From Nonomuraea endophytica (GTDB taxonomy: Bacteria > Actinomycetota > Actinomycetes > Streptosporangiales > Streptosporangiaceae): DNA of 64,000 nucleotides. A model generated the notes under the pieces. The model searched no databases, was not told the origin of the DNA, and was given only the letters and a program-made list of their open reading frames with translations. The translations under genes and the position numbers were made by a program. Location of the stretch: contig NZ_JACHIN010000008.1 of the NCBI RefSeq assembly GCF_014203235.1, positions 1 through 64,000 of the forward strand. Direction: 5' to 3'. Shown piece by piece: positions 1-9,164 of the stretch. Numbering within the stretch: the stretch's first letter is position 1; each line of letters begins with the position of its first letter.

Positions 1-88
1 CCACGCGTCGAGCGAGCGGGGCGATGACCCGGCGGCACCTCGGGTGCATCAGCAGCCTCACGGCTACCGACAAGAGGATGGTGCACCA

Positions 89-343
89 GTGAGCTCCTAC
101 GTGCTGACCGGGGCCGACGGCCGCACGTACCTCGCCCCGTCGCCCGGGACCCTCGGCGGCTACCGGCGGCGACGCATCTACGGACGGCTGGACTGCCCGT
201 CCGCGCTGCGGGCCATCGCCGCGGGCGGGTACGTCCGGCACCGGGTCTTCTTCGCCGACGAACCGACCGCGCTGGCGGCGGGGTACCGGCCGTGCGCGGT
301 GTGCCTGCCGGATAAATACCGAAAATGGAGGAGAAGTGGTTGA
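89..343 (+). CDS. Ada-type zinc-binding domain protein
   Basis: Small protein resembling the N-terminal metal-binding domain of the Ada DNA-repair methyltransferase. The stretch around YGRLDCPSA and the later RPCAVC keep three of the four zinc cysteines. The position of the methyl-acceptor Cys of Ada is a Gly here, so phosphotriester repair is unlikely and the role is unknown. ATG at 44 and GTG at 89 are in frame. AAGAGGA at 71-77 favours the GTG, which also starts close to the conserved part. It overlaps the next gene by 8 bases, so the pair is probably co-transcribed. No catalytic or HTH domain follows, unlike full-length Ada. Confidence 0.6.
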   Translation: MSSYVLTGADGRTYLAPSPGTLGGYRRRRIYGRLDCPSALRAIAAGGYVRHRVFFADEPTALAAGYRPCAVCLPDKYRKWRRSG

Positions 344-698
344 GCCAGGACGGGTCAGGGACGTGGCGGAGCTCGCCGGGCTGCTGAAGTGGCAGGTGCC
401 CGGCGTGGTGACCGTGACCGTGGGGCACGGCCGCGACCCCGGCTCCGTGGCGGCGGCGGAACGGTTCGTCAAGGACTGGGAGGCCGGGGGCGGGCTGGTG
501 GGCGAGGTGGTGAGCTGGCCGGAGGAGGCCGCCTCGTGGCTGCGGCAGGCCCGCCGGTTCGCCTCGGGTGAGCCGGACGCGTGGGTGGTGATCGCCGGGC
601 CGGCGGGATGGGCGGGATGGGCGGGCATGCGCTCCCGCCTCCTCCACCACACCACCTGGGACCCATCCCGCACCCTCATCGCCCCCGCAAACCCCTGA
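336..698 (+). CDS. Hypothetical protein, 120 aa
   Basis: Family not recognised. The GTG start follows a good ribosome site (GGAGGAG, 327-333). The protein is soluble with no signal or membrane segment. The middle (residues 20-95) alternates hydrophobic strands with Gly/Ala-rich turns, and the C-terminus (HHTTWDPSRTLI) is histidine-containing. It overlaps the Ada-like gene by 8 bases, which implies translational coupling. Codon use matches the high-GC neighbours, so it is likely real. No function can be given from sequence. Confidence 0.6.
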   Translation: MVEPGRVRDVAELAGLLKWQVPGVVTVTVGHGRDPGSVAAAERFVKDWEAGGGLVGEVVSWPEEAASWLRQARRFASGEPDAWVVIAGPAGWAGWAGMRSRLLHHTTWDPSRTLIAPANP

Positions 699-943
699 CC
701 ACCCCAGCCCACACCAGCCCATGACCCCCAGACCCGTGACCGCCCAGAACCCTAAGAGCCCGTGACCCGCCCCGGCCCACAACAGGCCGTGAGCCCCGGA
801 CCCCGAGAGCCCGTGACAACCCCCGGATCCACGGGGGCTCTGACGGCCGCCGGTCCGGAAAGCGCGGGAAGGCGACCGCCGAACCGGAAAAGCAGGGGCA
901 GACGAGGCGGCCCGCCGTACAACAGAGACCGAGACGCGCGGGA

Positions 944-969
944 GGGCGCCCGGCGGGTGCCGGACGCCC
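944..969. terminator. Hairpin between hypothetical gene and glyS
   Basis: GGGCGCCCGGC (944-954) pairs with GCCGGACGCCC (959-969) with one mismatch and a 4-base loop. It lies 20 bases past the glyS stop. There is no U-tract, which is usual for actinobacterial terminators. The rest of 699-988 holds no gene; a 12-base direct repeat AGAGCCCGTGAC occurs at 755 and 806. Confidence 0.55.
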
Positions 970-988
970 TCGTATGTCTGGTGGGACC

Positions 989-2374
989 TCAGTCGTTGAG
1001 GTGCTGGCGGAGGTAGGAGTCGACCTGGTCGAGCGCGATGCGCTGCTGCGCCATCGAGTCGCGCTCGCGGATCGTCACCGCCTGGTCCTCCAGGGTGTCG
1101 AAGTCGACCGTGATGCAGAACGGCGTGCCGATCTCGTCCTGGCGGCGGTAGCGGCGGCCGATGGCACCGGCGTCGTCGAACTCGACGTTCCAGCGGCGGC
1201 GCAGCTGGGCGGCGAGGTCGCGGGCCTTCGGCGACAGGTCGGCGTTGCGCGACAACGGCAGCACCGCGGCCTTGACCGGCGCGAGGCGGTGGTCGAGGCG
1301 CATGACCGTGCGCTTCTCCATGACGCCCTTGGCGTTGGGCGCCTCGTCCTCGGTGTAGGCGTCGAGCAGGAACGTCAGTGTGGCTCGGTCGACACCGGCC
1401 GCGGGCTCGATGACGTAGGGGACGTAGCGCTCGCCGGTGTCCTGCTCGAAGAAGGACAGGTCGACGCCGGAGGCCTTGCCGTGGGCGGTGAGGTCGAAGT
1501 CGGTGCGGTTGGCGACGCCCTCGAGCTCACCCCACTCCGAGCCGGTGAAGTTGAAGCGGTACTCGATGTCGACGGTGCGCTTGGAGTAGTGGGACAGCTT
1601 GTCCTTGGGGTGCTCGTACAGGCGCAGGTTGTCCTTGTTGATGCCCAGGTCGGAGTACCAGCGGTAGCGCTCGTCGATCCAGTACTGGTGCCACTCCTCG
1701 TCGCTGCCGGGCTTGACGAAGAACTCCATCTCCATCTGCTCGAACTCGCGGGTGCGGAAGATGAAGTTGCCCGGCGTGATCTCGTTGCGGAACGACTTGC
1801 CGATCTGGCCGATGCCGAACGGGATCTTCTTGCGCGCCGACTGCTGCACGTTGAGGTAGTTGATGAAGATGCCCTGCGCGGTCTCGGGGCGCAGGAAGGC
1901 CAGGCCGGACTCGTCCTCGACCGGGCCGAGATAGGTCTTCAGCAGGCCGCTGAACTGCCGCGGCTCGGTGAAGCCGCCCTTGTTGCCGCAGTTGGGGCAG
2001 GTGATGTCGGCCAGGCCGTTCTCGGGGGCCTTGCCGTTCTTCTCCTCATAGGACTCGATGAGGTGGTCGGCCCGGAAGCGCTTGTGGCACGACTGGCACT
2101 CGGTCAGCGGGTCGGTGAACGTCTCCACGTGGCCGGAGGCCTGCCACACCTCGCGGGCCAGGATGACGCACGAGTCGAGGCCCACCACGTCGTCGCGGGC
2201 CTGCACCATCGACTGCCACCACTGCCGCTTGACGTTGTTCTTCAGCTCCACGCCCAGCGGACCGTAGTCCCATGACGCACGGAGGCCTCCGTAGATCTCG
2301 CTCGACGGGTAGACGAGCCCGCGGCGCTTGGCGAGGCTGACGATGGTGTCCATGACGTCTGTACGGCGTGCCAT
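989..2374 (-). CDS. glyS: Glycine--tRNA ligase (dimeric class II)
   Basis: Charges tRNA-Gly with glycine in the cytoplasm. The 461 residues match the usual length of the alpha2-type bacterial/archaeal/eukaryotic enzyme rather than the alpha2beta2 GlyQS type. Visible marks are the N-terminal [14 protein letters not shown], an inserted zinc element with two CxxC pairs (CQSCHKRF and CPNCGNKGG), class II motif 2 ([19 protein letters not shown]) and motif 3 near the C-terminus ([14 protein letters not shown]), followed by the anticodon-binding domain. It stands alone, with 88 bases upstream to the ABM gene and a hairpin downstream. Confidence 0.97.
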   Translation of the reverse strand: MARRTDVMDTIVSLAKRRGLVYPSSEIYGGLRASWDYGPLGVELKNNVKRQWWQSMVQARDDVVGLDSCVILAREVWQASGHVETFTDPLTECQSCHKRFRADHLIESYEEKNGKAPENGLADITCPNCGNKGGFTEPRQFSGLLKTYLGPVEDESGLAFLRPETAQGIFINYLNVQQSARKKIPFGIGQIGKSFRNEITPGNFIFRTREFEQMEMEFFVKPGSDEEWHQYWIDERYRWYSDLGINKDNLRLYEHPKDKLSHYSKRTVDIEYRFNFTGSEWGELEGVANRTDFDLTAHGKASGVDLSFFEQDTGERYVPYVIEPAAGVDRATLTFLLDAYTEDEAPNAKGVMEKRTVMRLDHRLAPVKAAVLPLSRNADLSPKARDLAAQLRRRWNVEFDDAGAIGRRYRRQDEIGTPFCITVDFDTLEDQAVTIRERDSMAQQRIALDQVDSYLRQHLND

Positions 2375-2462
2375 GAGGATGGGTCTCTTTCCGGCTGGAG
2401 GTCGGCGAGGGGAAACGGATGAGGTCCCAGCTTAGGGGACGTCCGGTCGCCCTCGCGCGCGA

Positions 2463-2753
2463 CTATTCCTCTTGTCCGGATACGTAGATGTCCTCGAAGG
2501 CGCTCGGCTCGTTGACCATGAGAATCATCAACGGATACATCGCCATCTTCGCGGCCGAAAGGGCGCGGCGGTAGTAGCCCGCGCCCTCCCATTCGCTCAC
2601 CAGCGCCCACAGGTTCGGCTCGTCGACGGAACGCGCCAGCCTCCCGCGGAGGAATCCGGGCTGGGCGCGCAGGGTGTCGACGATGTTCTGACCTTGCTTG
2701 AGGAACTCTTGGGACTGAGCTTCCGGAACCATGTAGCGAATGACGGCGAGCAC
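2463..2753 (-). CDS. Antibiotic biosynthesis monooxygenase (ABM) domain protein
   Basis: A 96-residue single-domain ABM-type ferredoxin-like fold. It starts MLAVIRYMVPE and has the typical middle GFLRGRLARSVDEPNLWALVSEWE, which matches the small cofactor-free monooxygenase or heme-handling family. Substrate is unknown. It lies 12 bases after the BtrH-like gene, so the two probably form an operon. The family is often found beside glyS in actinobacteria, which suggests a housekeeping rather than antibiotic role (inference). Confidence 0.8.
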   Translation of the reverse strand: MLAVIRYMVPEAQSQEFLKQGQNIVDTLRAQPGFLRGRLARSVDEPNLWALVSEWEGAGYYRRALSAAKMAMYPLMILMVNEPSAFEDIYVSGQEE

Positions 2754-2765
2754 CTTCTTAGAATG

Positions 2766-3995
2766 TCAGACGATCTCCCGCAGCCGCGCGATCGCGGTGG
2801 ACTCCGCCGAATAGATCGCGCTCACCCGTTCGGCGATTGCGGAGAAATCCACCTTTCTCGCCGTGCGATCGGCTTCCGCGCGCAGCCGCCACAGCTCCTC
2901 CGCGTCCTCCTCGCGGGCCGCGCCGTCCGACAGCACCGCCTCACGGACCGCCGCCGTCAGCTCCCGGATCCGCCCGAACTCCTCGTACGGCACCGCCGTC
3001 TCCGCCATCTCATGCCACATGCCATGAATCCGCCGGAACTCGGTCGCCGACTCCCCCAGTTCCTCCCGCCGCAGCAGCCCGGCCGCCGCGTCGAGCCCGT
3101 CCGCGAACAGGTCGCGCAGGTTGCCGCCGTCGATGCCCACCGGCTCGACGCCCTCCCAGATCGACAGCAGCGCCCCCGCCACCCGCGTGCCGTCCCCGAA
3201 CACCTTCGGCCACCCCTTCGCGTTGCGCTCGTCGGTGAGCAGCCGGCTCCACTTGCGCCAGGCCGGCAGCGAGAACGAGTCGGACGCCGACGACAGATGC
3301 TCCACGCAGTCCCTGAGCCCCTCGACCACCGCCCCCGCCACGTCGATCTGCGCGGGCGGCTCCCCCAGCACATACAGGCTGTTCTTGTACGAGCCGACCC
3401 GCCCCCTGGCCGCCTCCATCCGGTCCTCCGGCACCAGGATCGGCCCGCTGCCCCGGTCGTCCACATGCACGTACCCGCCTGCCCTGCGGTAGGCGATGAC
3501 GGGGTGCCCGCCGTACCCGTCGAGCTCCTTCGGCAGCCGCCAGTACCCGATGTGGTAGCGGTCGGGCAGCACCACGCACGGCCGCCCCGCGTCGAGCTCC
3601 TCCGCCATCCGCCGCGCCGCCCCCTTGGCGCCGCCCGTCGTGTGGTTCGTGTACGGCACGCCGAGCCGGCCGAGTGTCTTGGTCATCCAGCGGTCGTAGT
3701 ACTGCCACTGGTTGAGGAAGGCCATGACCAGGGCGGCGCTGTCGTGCCGCTTGAACTCCCAGAGGATGTAACCGGCCCCGATCCCGCCACCGGCCAGGAG
3801 CACCAGCGGCTCGGGAACCCCCGTGAGCCGCGACACGACCGCCGTGCTGGGATGCAGCCCACCTTTGAACTCCCACCCGTGATCGTCGGGCGTCCCTTGG
3901 GTACCGAGTGTGTGCCGTCTGGCGGTGGTGTAGCTCTCGCCGGTCTTCGCCATGCGTGCCCGGATGCGGGCCTTGAGCTGCTTCTTGTCGGTCAT
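2766..3995 (-). CDS. BtrH N-terminal/DUF4872 family protein
   Basis: Resembles the family of BtrH, the butirosin acyl-ACP:ribostamycin acyltransferase. It has the BtrH-like N-half (GGGIGAGYILWEF around residues 70-85, then RWMTKTLGRLGVPYTNHTT) and the DUF4872 C-half. The start is ATG 3995 (MTDKKQLKARIRARMAK), because the basic N-terminus is typical; an upstream in-frame ATG at 4037 adds only a low-complexity 14 residues. The Cys-containing motif expected in the acyltransferase N-domain reads HPST here, so catalysis by a Cys is doubtful. It is the first gene of a likely operon with the ABM gene. Substrate is unknown. Confidence 0.65.
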   Translation of the reverse strand: MTDKKQLKARIRARMAKTGESYTTARRHTLGTQGTPDDHGWEFKGGLHPSTAVVSRLTGVPEPLVLLAGGGIGAGYILWEFKRHDSAALVMAFLNQWQYYDRWMTKTLGRLGVPYTNHTTGGAKGAARRMAEELDAGRPCVVLPDRYHIGYWRLPKELDGYGGHPVIAYRRAGGYVHVDDRGSGPILVPEDRMEAARGRVGSYKNSLYVLGEPPAQIDVAGAVVEGLRDCVEHLSSASDSFSLPAWRKWSRLLTDERNAKGWPKVFGDGTRVAGALLSIWEGVEPVGIDGGNLRDLFADGLDAAAGLLRREELGESATEFRRIHGMWHEMAETAVPYEEFGRIRELTAAVREAVLSDGAAREEDAEELWRLRAEADRTARKVDFSAIAERVSAIYSAESTAIARLREIV

Positions 3996-4390
3996 AACCG
4001 GTGTCCGTGTCCGCGGTCGCGCAGGGGCCCGGTCCACGCCCGCCGACCCCGGCCGCCGCGATGCTCTGGGCTATGCCGAAGATTCGTCCCCCGAGGCGCG
4101 TGTGTCCCCTTTGCCTCCGTGATGCTGGGCGGGCAGCGTGGATGCTCGCTTTTAGGAGGTGCGGCGCTGGGAGTCGCCGTGCCGCCCATCCTAGGGACCC
4201 CATGGCCTCCTGTCACGCGCCCCCACGCCCCGCCCGTCCTTCACGGCAGGAGCTTCTCCCTCGCCTTGTTGCCCAACACCTCGCTTGACCAACGCCCTGG
4301 CAGGAAGGCGGGACGACCGGAGGAAGGGGAAGCCGCAGGAAGGGGAGGCCCAGGGCTCTGGGAACCGGGTGACGGCTTTCGGGGTGGGGT

Positions 4391-4556
4391 GTGGAGTCCC
4401 GGGGCGGGTTGGTGGGGTGCGGAGTCCCGGGGGGTTGGTGGGGTGCGGAGTCCCGGGGGGTTGGTGGGGTGCGGAGTCCCGGGGTGGGTCGAGTTGGGGT
4501 TGGCGGGGTTGGGGAGTTGGGGTTGGTGGGGGCGGGGTTGGGGGGTGGGGGGTTAG
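4391..4556. repeat. Tandem G-rich repeats, 26-28 bp units
   Basis: Four direct copies of a unit beginning GYGGAGTCCCGGGG start at 4391, 4419, 4445 and 4471 (spacing 28, 26, 26). They run into a GGGGTT-like tract to about 4556, just before the next gene. Runs of four or more G on the plus strand could form quadruplexes. The rest of 3996-4565 holds no gene I can support. There are no unique spacers, so it is not a CRISPR array. Confidence 0.8.
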
Positions 4557-4565
4557 GCTCGGGCC

Positions 4566-4955
4566 GTGGCCCAAGACAATGACCGCAGGCATCCGCTGGC
4601 CCAGCCCAGGGCGGCGGCCAAGGCCAAGCGCCCGTTGCCGCCCGGTGAGCGGTTCTTCACGCCCGGCGCGACCGGCCTGCGCAAGGCCGTGGAGCAACGC
4701 AGCGCCACTCCCATGGCCTATCTGTTCACGCAGGTTCCGCGCTGGATCACGCCGGTGGTCATGGTCGTGCTGCTGCTGGCGGGGTTCGCCGTGCAGAACT
4801 GGCTGGGCGGGGTGGCGGTGCTGCCGGTGGTCGGCTTCGTGGGGCTGCTGGCATACCTGTCGTGGCCGTCGCTCAGCACCGGCGGCAAGCTGCTGCGGGT
4901 GGCCATGCTGACGTTCCTGCTGCTGGTCGTGGCCAGCCGCTTCGGCGCCTTCTAG
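4566..4955 (+). CDS. Small membrane protein, DUF6703-like
   Basis: A 129-residue protein with a basic, proline-rich cytoplasmic N-terminus (about 45 residues, RAAAKAKRPLPPGERFF) followed by three predicted membrane segments (about 57-76, 80-98 and 108-126). It resembles the actinobacterial DUF6703 family, which has no known function. The GTG start lies right after the G-rich repeats and has no strong ribosome site, so initiation may be leaderless or weak. It converges with the aldehyde dehydrogenase gene across 122 bases. Confidence 0.7.
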   Translation: MAQDNDRRHPLAQPRAAAKAKRPLPPGERFFTPGATGLRKAVEQRSATPMAYLFTQVPRWITPVVMVVLLLAGFAVQNWLGGVAVLPVVGFVGLLAYLSWPSLSTGGKLLRVAMLTFLLLVVASRFGAF

Positions 4956-5077
4956 CCGCCCACGCCCCGGCCACTCGTCACGGTCCCGGGTCTCCCCGGC
5001 TCACGCCTCCAGCCGTGCGCATCCTCAGCGGGTTTCCCGGTTGAGGATGTCACGGCCAGGAGCGGCGGCGGGTGGGG

Positions 5078-6613
5078 TCAGCTGGCGAGCAGGGTGTAGG
5101 TGGGGAAGTTGCCGGGGAGGCGTTCGCCTTCCGGGCCTGTGGTCACGGCCCGGACCAGGAGGTCGCCGCCGACGAAGGCGCCGCGCCACGATGCTCCCAG
5201 GCCGCCGAACAGCTCGTCCCGGTCACCGCGCGAGCGCGGCTTGTTGTGGCCGACCTTGAAGGCCCGCACCTCGGGCGAGATCCGGGCGAAGGTCTCCTCG
5301 TCGTCGCAGGACAGGGTGGCGACCAGGGCGCCGTTGCTGGCGTTCATGGCGGCCAGGAGTTCGGCCTCGGTGTCGACGAGCATCATGGTGTCGACGGGCC
5401 CGAACGGCTCGGCGTGGTGCAGGGGTGAGGAGCGGGGCGGGTTGAGGATCGCCGTCGGCGCGAAGTAAGCGGAAATATCCTGGTTTGGCAGGAAGTGTCC
5501 CTCGGACAGCCGTGCCCGGTACAACGGCACGCCGCCCCTCGCGATGGCCTGGTCGACCTGCCCGGCCAGCTCGGCCGCCTTCGCCGCGTTGATGAGCGGA
5601 CCGAAGTCGAGCTGCGGCAACGGGTCCTCCGGCGACTCCACCGCCAGCGGATGCCCGAACCGCAACGAACCCACCGCCTCCATGTAAGCGGCCAGGAAGT
5701 CCGGGAAGAGCTCCCGCTGCACGACGAACCGCGGATAGGCGGTGCACCGCTGCTTGGCGTAGTCGAAGGACCCGCGGATCTGCCGCGCGAGCAGCTCCCA
5801 CCCCGAGTACTCCCAGACGCCCCAGCAGTTGAGACCCTCCTGTTCGAGTACGTGGCGCCGCTCGACGTCGGCCAGCGAGGTCGCCACCTGGGCCCCCGCG
5901 TCCCGTCCGCCCACGAACGACACGCACCCGAGCGCGCGCCCGCCCACCAGCACCGGCGACAGCGCCGCCCCGCCCCCGCTGACCAGCGTGAACGGCAGAC
6001 CCTCCCGCACCGCCAGCGCACAGGCCAGCGTGAGGCAGGCCAGCCCGCCGTCGGTGGGCGTCTTGGCGATCACCGCGTTCCCGGCCAGCGCCTGGACCAG
6101 CATGGCGTGCATGAGCACGCTCATCGGGTAGTTCCAGCTGGCGATGTTGCTGACCGGTCCGGGCAACGGGGTGCGCCCGGCGGTCATGCGGTCGATCTCC
6201 CCGACGTACCAGCGCACGCCGTCCAGGCAGCGGTCCACGTCGGCGCAGGCCGTCTTCCACGGCTTGCCGATCTCCCACACGAGCAGCATCGCGAGCAGGT
6301 CGCGGTGCTCGGCCATCGCCTCGACGGCGGCCGTGACGCGGGCCTTGCGCTCGGCGAGCGGCACGTGCCGCCACTGCCGGTGCTCGGACTCGGCGCCGGC
6401 CACCGCGCGGCCCGCGCCCGACCGGTCCAGCCTGGGCGGTACGGCGATGGCGGTGCCGTCGATCGGCGAGAAGACCGGGGTGTCAGGGCGGCCGTCGCGG
6501 TGCCAGAAGCCGCCCCAGTGGTTGAGCACCCTGTCGTCGTGGAACGCCTCCGGCGCCGCCGTACAGCATCTGTCGTAAGTGTCCTGCCAGGCTGTGCCCG
6601 GTTTGATCCGCAT
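5078..6613 (-). CDS. Aldehyde dehydrogenase family protein
   Basis: A 511-residue NAD(P)-linked aldehyde dehydrogenase. The Rossmann part holds NIASWNYP (about residue 150). The general-base region reads EQEGLNCWG, and the nucleophile Cys is C290 in KQRCTAYPRF. The C-terminus (EPFGPVDTMMLVDTEAEL) is typical. ATG 6613 follows AGGAGG (6616-6621). It is the last gene of sucC-sucD-carboligase-ALDH, 8 bases behind the carboligase. In this context glyoxylate, tartronate semialdehyde or a C2 aldehyde are plausible substrates (inference). The sequence alone does not tell CoA-acylating from hydrolytic forms. Confidence 0.85.
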   Translation of the reverse strand: MRIKPGTAWQDTYDRCCTAAPEAFHDDRVLNHWGGFWHRDGRPDTPVFSPIDGTAIAVPPRLDRSGAGRAVAGAESEHRQWRHVPLAERKARVTAAVEAMAEHRDLLAMLLVWEIGKPWKTACADVDRCLDGVRWYVGEIDRMTAGRTPLPGPVSNIASWNYPMSVLMHAMLVQALAGNAVIAKTPTDGGLACLTLACALAVREGLPFTLVSGGGAALSPVLVGGRALGCVSFVGGRDAGAQVATSLADVERRHVLEQEGLNCWGVWEYSGWELLARQIRGSFDYAKQRCTAYPRFVVQRELFPDFLAAYMEAVGSLRFGHPLAVESPEDPLPQLDFGPLINAAKAAELAGQVDQAIARGGVPLYRARLSEGHFLPNQDISAYFAPTAILNPPRSSPLHHAEPFGPVDTMMLVDTEAELLAAMNASNGALVATLSCDDEETFARISPEVRAFKVGHNKPRSRGDRDELFGGLGASWRGAFVGGDLLVRAVTTGPEGERLPGNFPTYTLLAS

Positions 6614-6621
6614 CTGGCCTC

Positions 6622-8289
6622 CTAGTCCGACCAGTCGACGGTGACGAGCTCGGGCAGGGGCTCGAACTCCTTGATCGCGTCGAGCGCGGGGCCCGTGGCC
6701 GCTTTGGCCTCCCGCTCGACCATGACCTCCACCAGCACGGGCACTCGCGTTCGCGCCGCCTCGGCGGAGGCCCAGGCCAGGGCGTCCCGGATGTCGCCCG
6801 GCCGGTCGACCCGGCGGGCCGGGCAGCCGAGGGACTCCATCGCCCTGACGTGGTCGACGCCGCCTTCGCCGTCGTGGAGGTCCATGGCGTCGTTCATGTC
6901 GTACGGGAGCTCCGCCCGTCCGAGGCCCGCATTGTTGATCATCACGATGACGAGCGGGATCCGGTGCCGCGCCGCCACCGCGACCTCCTCCGTCAGGAAC
7001 GGGAAGCCGGCGACCGCGACGACCTGTCGTTCCGGACGTGCGCATTTGGCCCCCATCGCGGCGGGCACCTCCCAGCCCGGCGGCCCGGCCTGCCCGCACG
7101 CGAGGTAACGCCGGGGCAGGTAGGTGGTCTGGAACTGGCCCGACCAGATCTGGTGGAGCCCGGTCCCGGTGACGAAGGTGGTGTCGCGCGGGTAGAAGCC
7201 GTTGATCTCCCTGAACACGCGGGGCGGCTTGATCGGCACGTCGTCGAAGTCGTCGCGGCGCGCCATCGTGCGGCGCAGTTCGCCGACCCTGCGCACCCAT
7301 TTGCCGGGTTGCAGGGCCGCCGTACGGCTGCGCGCCTCCGCCACCATCTCAGCCAATACGGGCTGGGCATGGCCGAACACCCCTAAGTCCGGCTCGAAGA
7401 CCCTGCCGAGCTGGGTGGGCTCGATGTCGACGTGGATGAAGCGCCGGCCCTTGCGGTAGACGTCGAGGTCGCCGGTGTGCCGGTCGGCGAAGCGGGCGCC
7501 GACGGCGAGCACCAGGTCGCTCCGCAGGAACGCGGCGTTGCCCCAGCGGCTGTGCGCCTCGGTCCCGGCCAGGCCGGCGAACAGGGGGTGGTCCTCCGGG
7601 AAGGCGCCTTTGCCCATGAGCGTGACCTGGACGGGGATCTGGAGGTGTTCGGCGAGTTGGAGCAGTTCGTCGCCTGCCCCGGCGGTGACGACCCCGCCGC
7701 CGGCCAGGATGAGGGGCCGCCTGGCCGTACACACCAGGTCGAGGGCGGCGCGCACGACGTGCGGCAGCGGGCGCGGGACGGCCACCGGGAGCGGCGCGTC
7801 CAGCGCGCGGTCGTACAGGCAGGTGCCGCGCTGCACGTCGGCGGGCAGATCGACGAGCACCGGGCCCGGGCGGCCGGAGCGGGCGACCCGGAACGCCTCG
7901 CGAAACACCCAGGGCGCCTGGGCGGATTCCCTGAGCTGCACGGCCCATTTGGTGACGGGTCTGGCGATCTCCACGATGCCGGCCGATTGGAAAGGCTCCC
8001 GGCCGGTGACGCAGAGCAGCGGGACGGAGTCGGCCAGCGCGGCGTGCAGACCGGTGATCATGTTGGTGCCGGAGGCGCCGACGCAGACGCCGACGTTGCC
8101 CGTCGTCCTGGCCCAGCCGTCGGCGGCGTGGGCGCCGCCCGCCTCGTGGCGTACCGTGACGTGCCGGATGGAGCTGTCGCGGAGCGCGGCGTCCAGGGGA
8201 GGGACGGCGTCGCCGGTGCCGAAGACGGTGTCCACGCCCTCCGACTCCAGCACCGCGACCACCGCCTCCGCGCAGGCGACGCGCGTCAC
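6622..8289 (-). CDS. Glyoxylate carboligase-like ThDP enzyme lacking the GDG motif
   Basis: A 555-residue enzyme of the acetolactate synthase/benzoylformate decarboxylase fold. Whole-length motifs resemble glyoxylate carboligase (Gcl): [63 protein letters not shown] and the C-terminal [11 protein letters not shown]. Gcl joins two glyoxylates to tartronate semialdehyde plus CO2. Two oddities stand out. Residue 49 is the canonical catalytic Glu (RHE), where E. coli Gcl has Val. The Mg-diphosphate motif is missing: VVAVAG runs straight into FPFLTEEV near residue 428, about three residues short. GTG 8289 overlaps the sucD stop by 4 bases. Confidence 0.75.
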   Translation of the reverse strand: MTRVACAEAVVAVLESEGVDTVFGTGDAVPPLDAALRDSSIRHVTVRHEAGGAHAADGWARTTGNVGVCVGASGTNMITGLHAALADSVPLLCVTGREPFQSAGIVEIARPVTKWAVQLRESAQAPWVFREAFRVARSGRPGPVLVDLPADVQRGTCLYDRALDAPLPVAVPRPLPHVVRAALDLVCTARRPLILAGGGVVTAGAGDELLQLAEHLQIPVQVTLMGKGAFPEDHPLFAGLAGTEAHSRWGNAAFLRSDLVLAVGARFADRHTGDLDVYRKGRRFIHVDIEPTQLGRVFEPDLGVFGHAQPVLAEMVAEARSRTAALQPGKWVRRVGELRRTMARRDDFDDVPIKPPRVFREINGFYPRDTTFVTGTGLHQIWSGQFQTTYLPRRYLACGQAGPPGWEVPAAMGAKCARPERQVVAVAGFPFLTEEVAVAARHRIPLVIVMINNAGLGRAELPYDMNDAMDLHDGEGGVDHVRAMESLGCPARRVDRPGDIRDALAWASAEAARTRVPVLVEVMVEREAKAATGPALDAIKEFEPLPELVTVDWSD

Positions 8290-9164
8290 GCCGTGCCCAG
8301 CGCCGACCGCATGAGCCGCGCGGTCTCCGACGGGGTACGCCCGACCCGCACGCCGGCCGCCTCCAACGCCTCCTTCTTGGCCTGCGCGGTACCCGACGAA
8401 CCGGAGACGATCGCGCCGGCGTGGCCCATCGTCTTGCCCTCTGGCGCGGTGAAGCCGGCCACGTAGGCGACGACCGGTTTGGTGATGTTCGCGGAGATGT
8501 AGGCGGCGGCCCGCTCCTCGGCGTCGCCGCCGATCTCGCCGATCATCACGATCGCGTCGGTGCCCGGATCGTCCTGGAACGCCCGCAGGCAGTCGATGTG
8601 CGTGGTCCCGATGACCGGGTCGCCGCCGATCCCGACCGCGGTGGAGAAGCCCAGGTCGCGCAGCTCGTACATGAGCTGGTAGGTGAGCGTGCCCGACTTG
8701 GAGACCAGGCCGATGCGTCCGGCGGTGGTGATGTCGGCGGGGATGATCCCGGCCGACGACTGGCCGGGGCTGATCAGGCCGGGGCAGTTGGGGCCGATGA
8801 TCCGGGTACCGCCGCGGGCCAGGGCGCGGAACCTGATCGCGTCGTGCACGGGCACGCCCTCGGTGATCACCACGCACAGCGGCACCTCCGCAGCGACCGC
8901 CTCCTCCACGGCCGAGCCGGTGAAGCGCGGCGGCACGAAGACGACCGACACGTCGGCGCCGGTCTCGCCCACGGCCTCGGCGACCGAGCCGAAGACCGGG
9001 ACCGTCCTCTCGCCGAAGTCGACCGTGCGCCCGCCCTTGCCGGGCGTCACCCCGGCCACCACGTCGGTCCCCGCGGCCAGCATGCGCGAGGTGTGCCGGG
9101 CGCCCTCGGAGCCGGTCATGCCCTGGACCAGCACGCGGCTGTCCTTGGTCAGGAAGATCGCCAT
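8286..9164 (-). CDS. sucD: Succinate--CoA ligase (ADP-forming) alpha-type subunit
   Basis: A 292-residue CoA-binding/ligase subunit. It begins [18 protein letters not shown], has the CoA loop and [13 protein letters not shown], and carries the phosphohistidine in [12 protein letters not shown] (H248). Together with sucC it would couple ATP to formation of succinyl-CoA or a related acyl-CoA. ATG 9164 shares one base with the sucC stop; GTG 9167 is also possible. Because it sits in the oxalate regulon rather than with TCA genes, it may prime CoA transfer to oxalate or act on another dicarboxylate such as malate (inference). Confidence 0.9.
   Translation of the reverse strand: MAIFLTKDSRVLVQGMTGSEGARHTSRMLAAGTDVVAGVTPGKGGRTVDFGERTVPVFGSVAEAVGETGADVSVVFVPPRFTGSAVEEAVAAEVPLCVVITEGVPVHDAIRFRALARGGTRIIGPNCPGLISPGQSSAGIIPADITTAGRIGLVSKSGTLTYQLMYELRDLGFSTAVGIGGDPVIGTTHIDCLRAFQDDPGTDAIVMIGEIGGDAEERAAAYISANITKPVVAYVAGFTAPEGKTMGHAGAIVSGSSGTAQAKKEALEAAGVRVGRTPSETARLMRSALGTA

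Noticed and set aside
974-2275. Plus-strand 433-codon open frame opposite glyS
   Set aside because: Low-complexity Val/Ala/Arg translation typical of the antisense of a high-GC gene; glyS on the other strand is unmistakable.
4391-4490. G-rich repeats as a possible CRISPR array
   Set aside because: Units are contiguous without unique spacers, and no cas gene is nearby.
5078-8289. Taurine/sulfoacetaldehyde pathway (Xsc plus aldehyde dehydrogenase)
   Set aside because: The ThDP enzyme resembles glyoxylate carboligase along its length, and no taurine or sulfonate gene is present.
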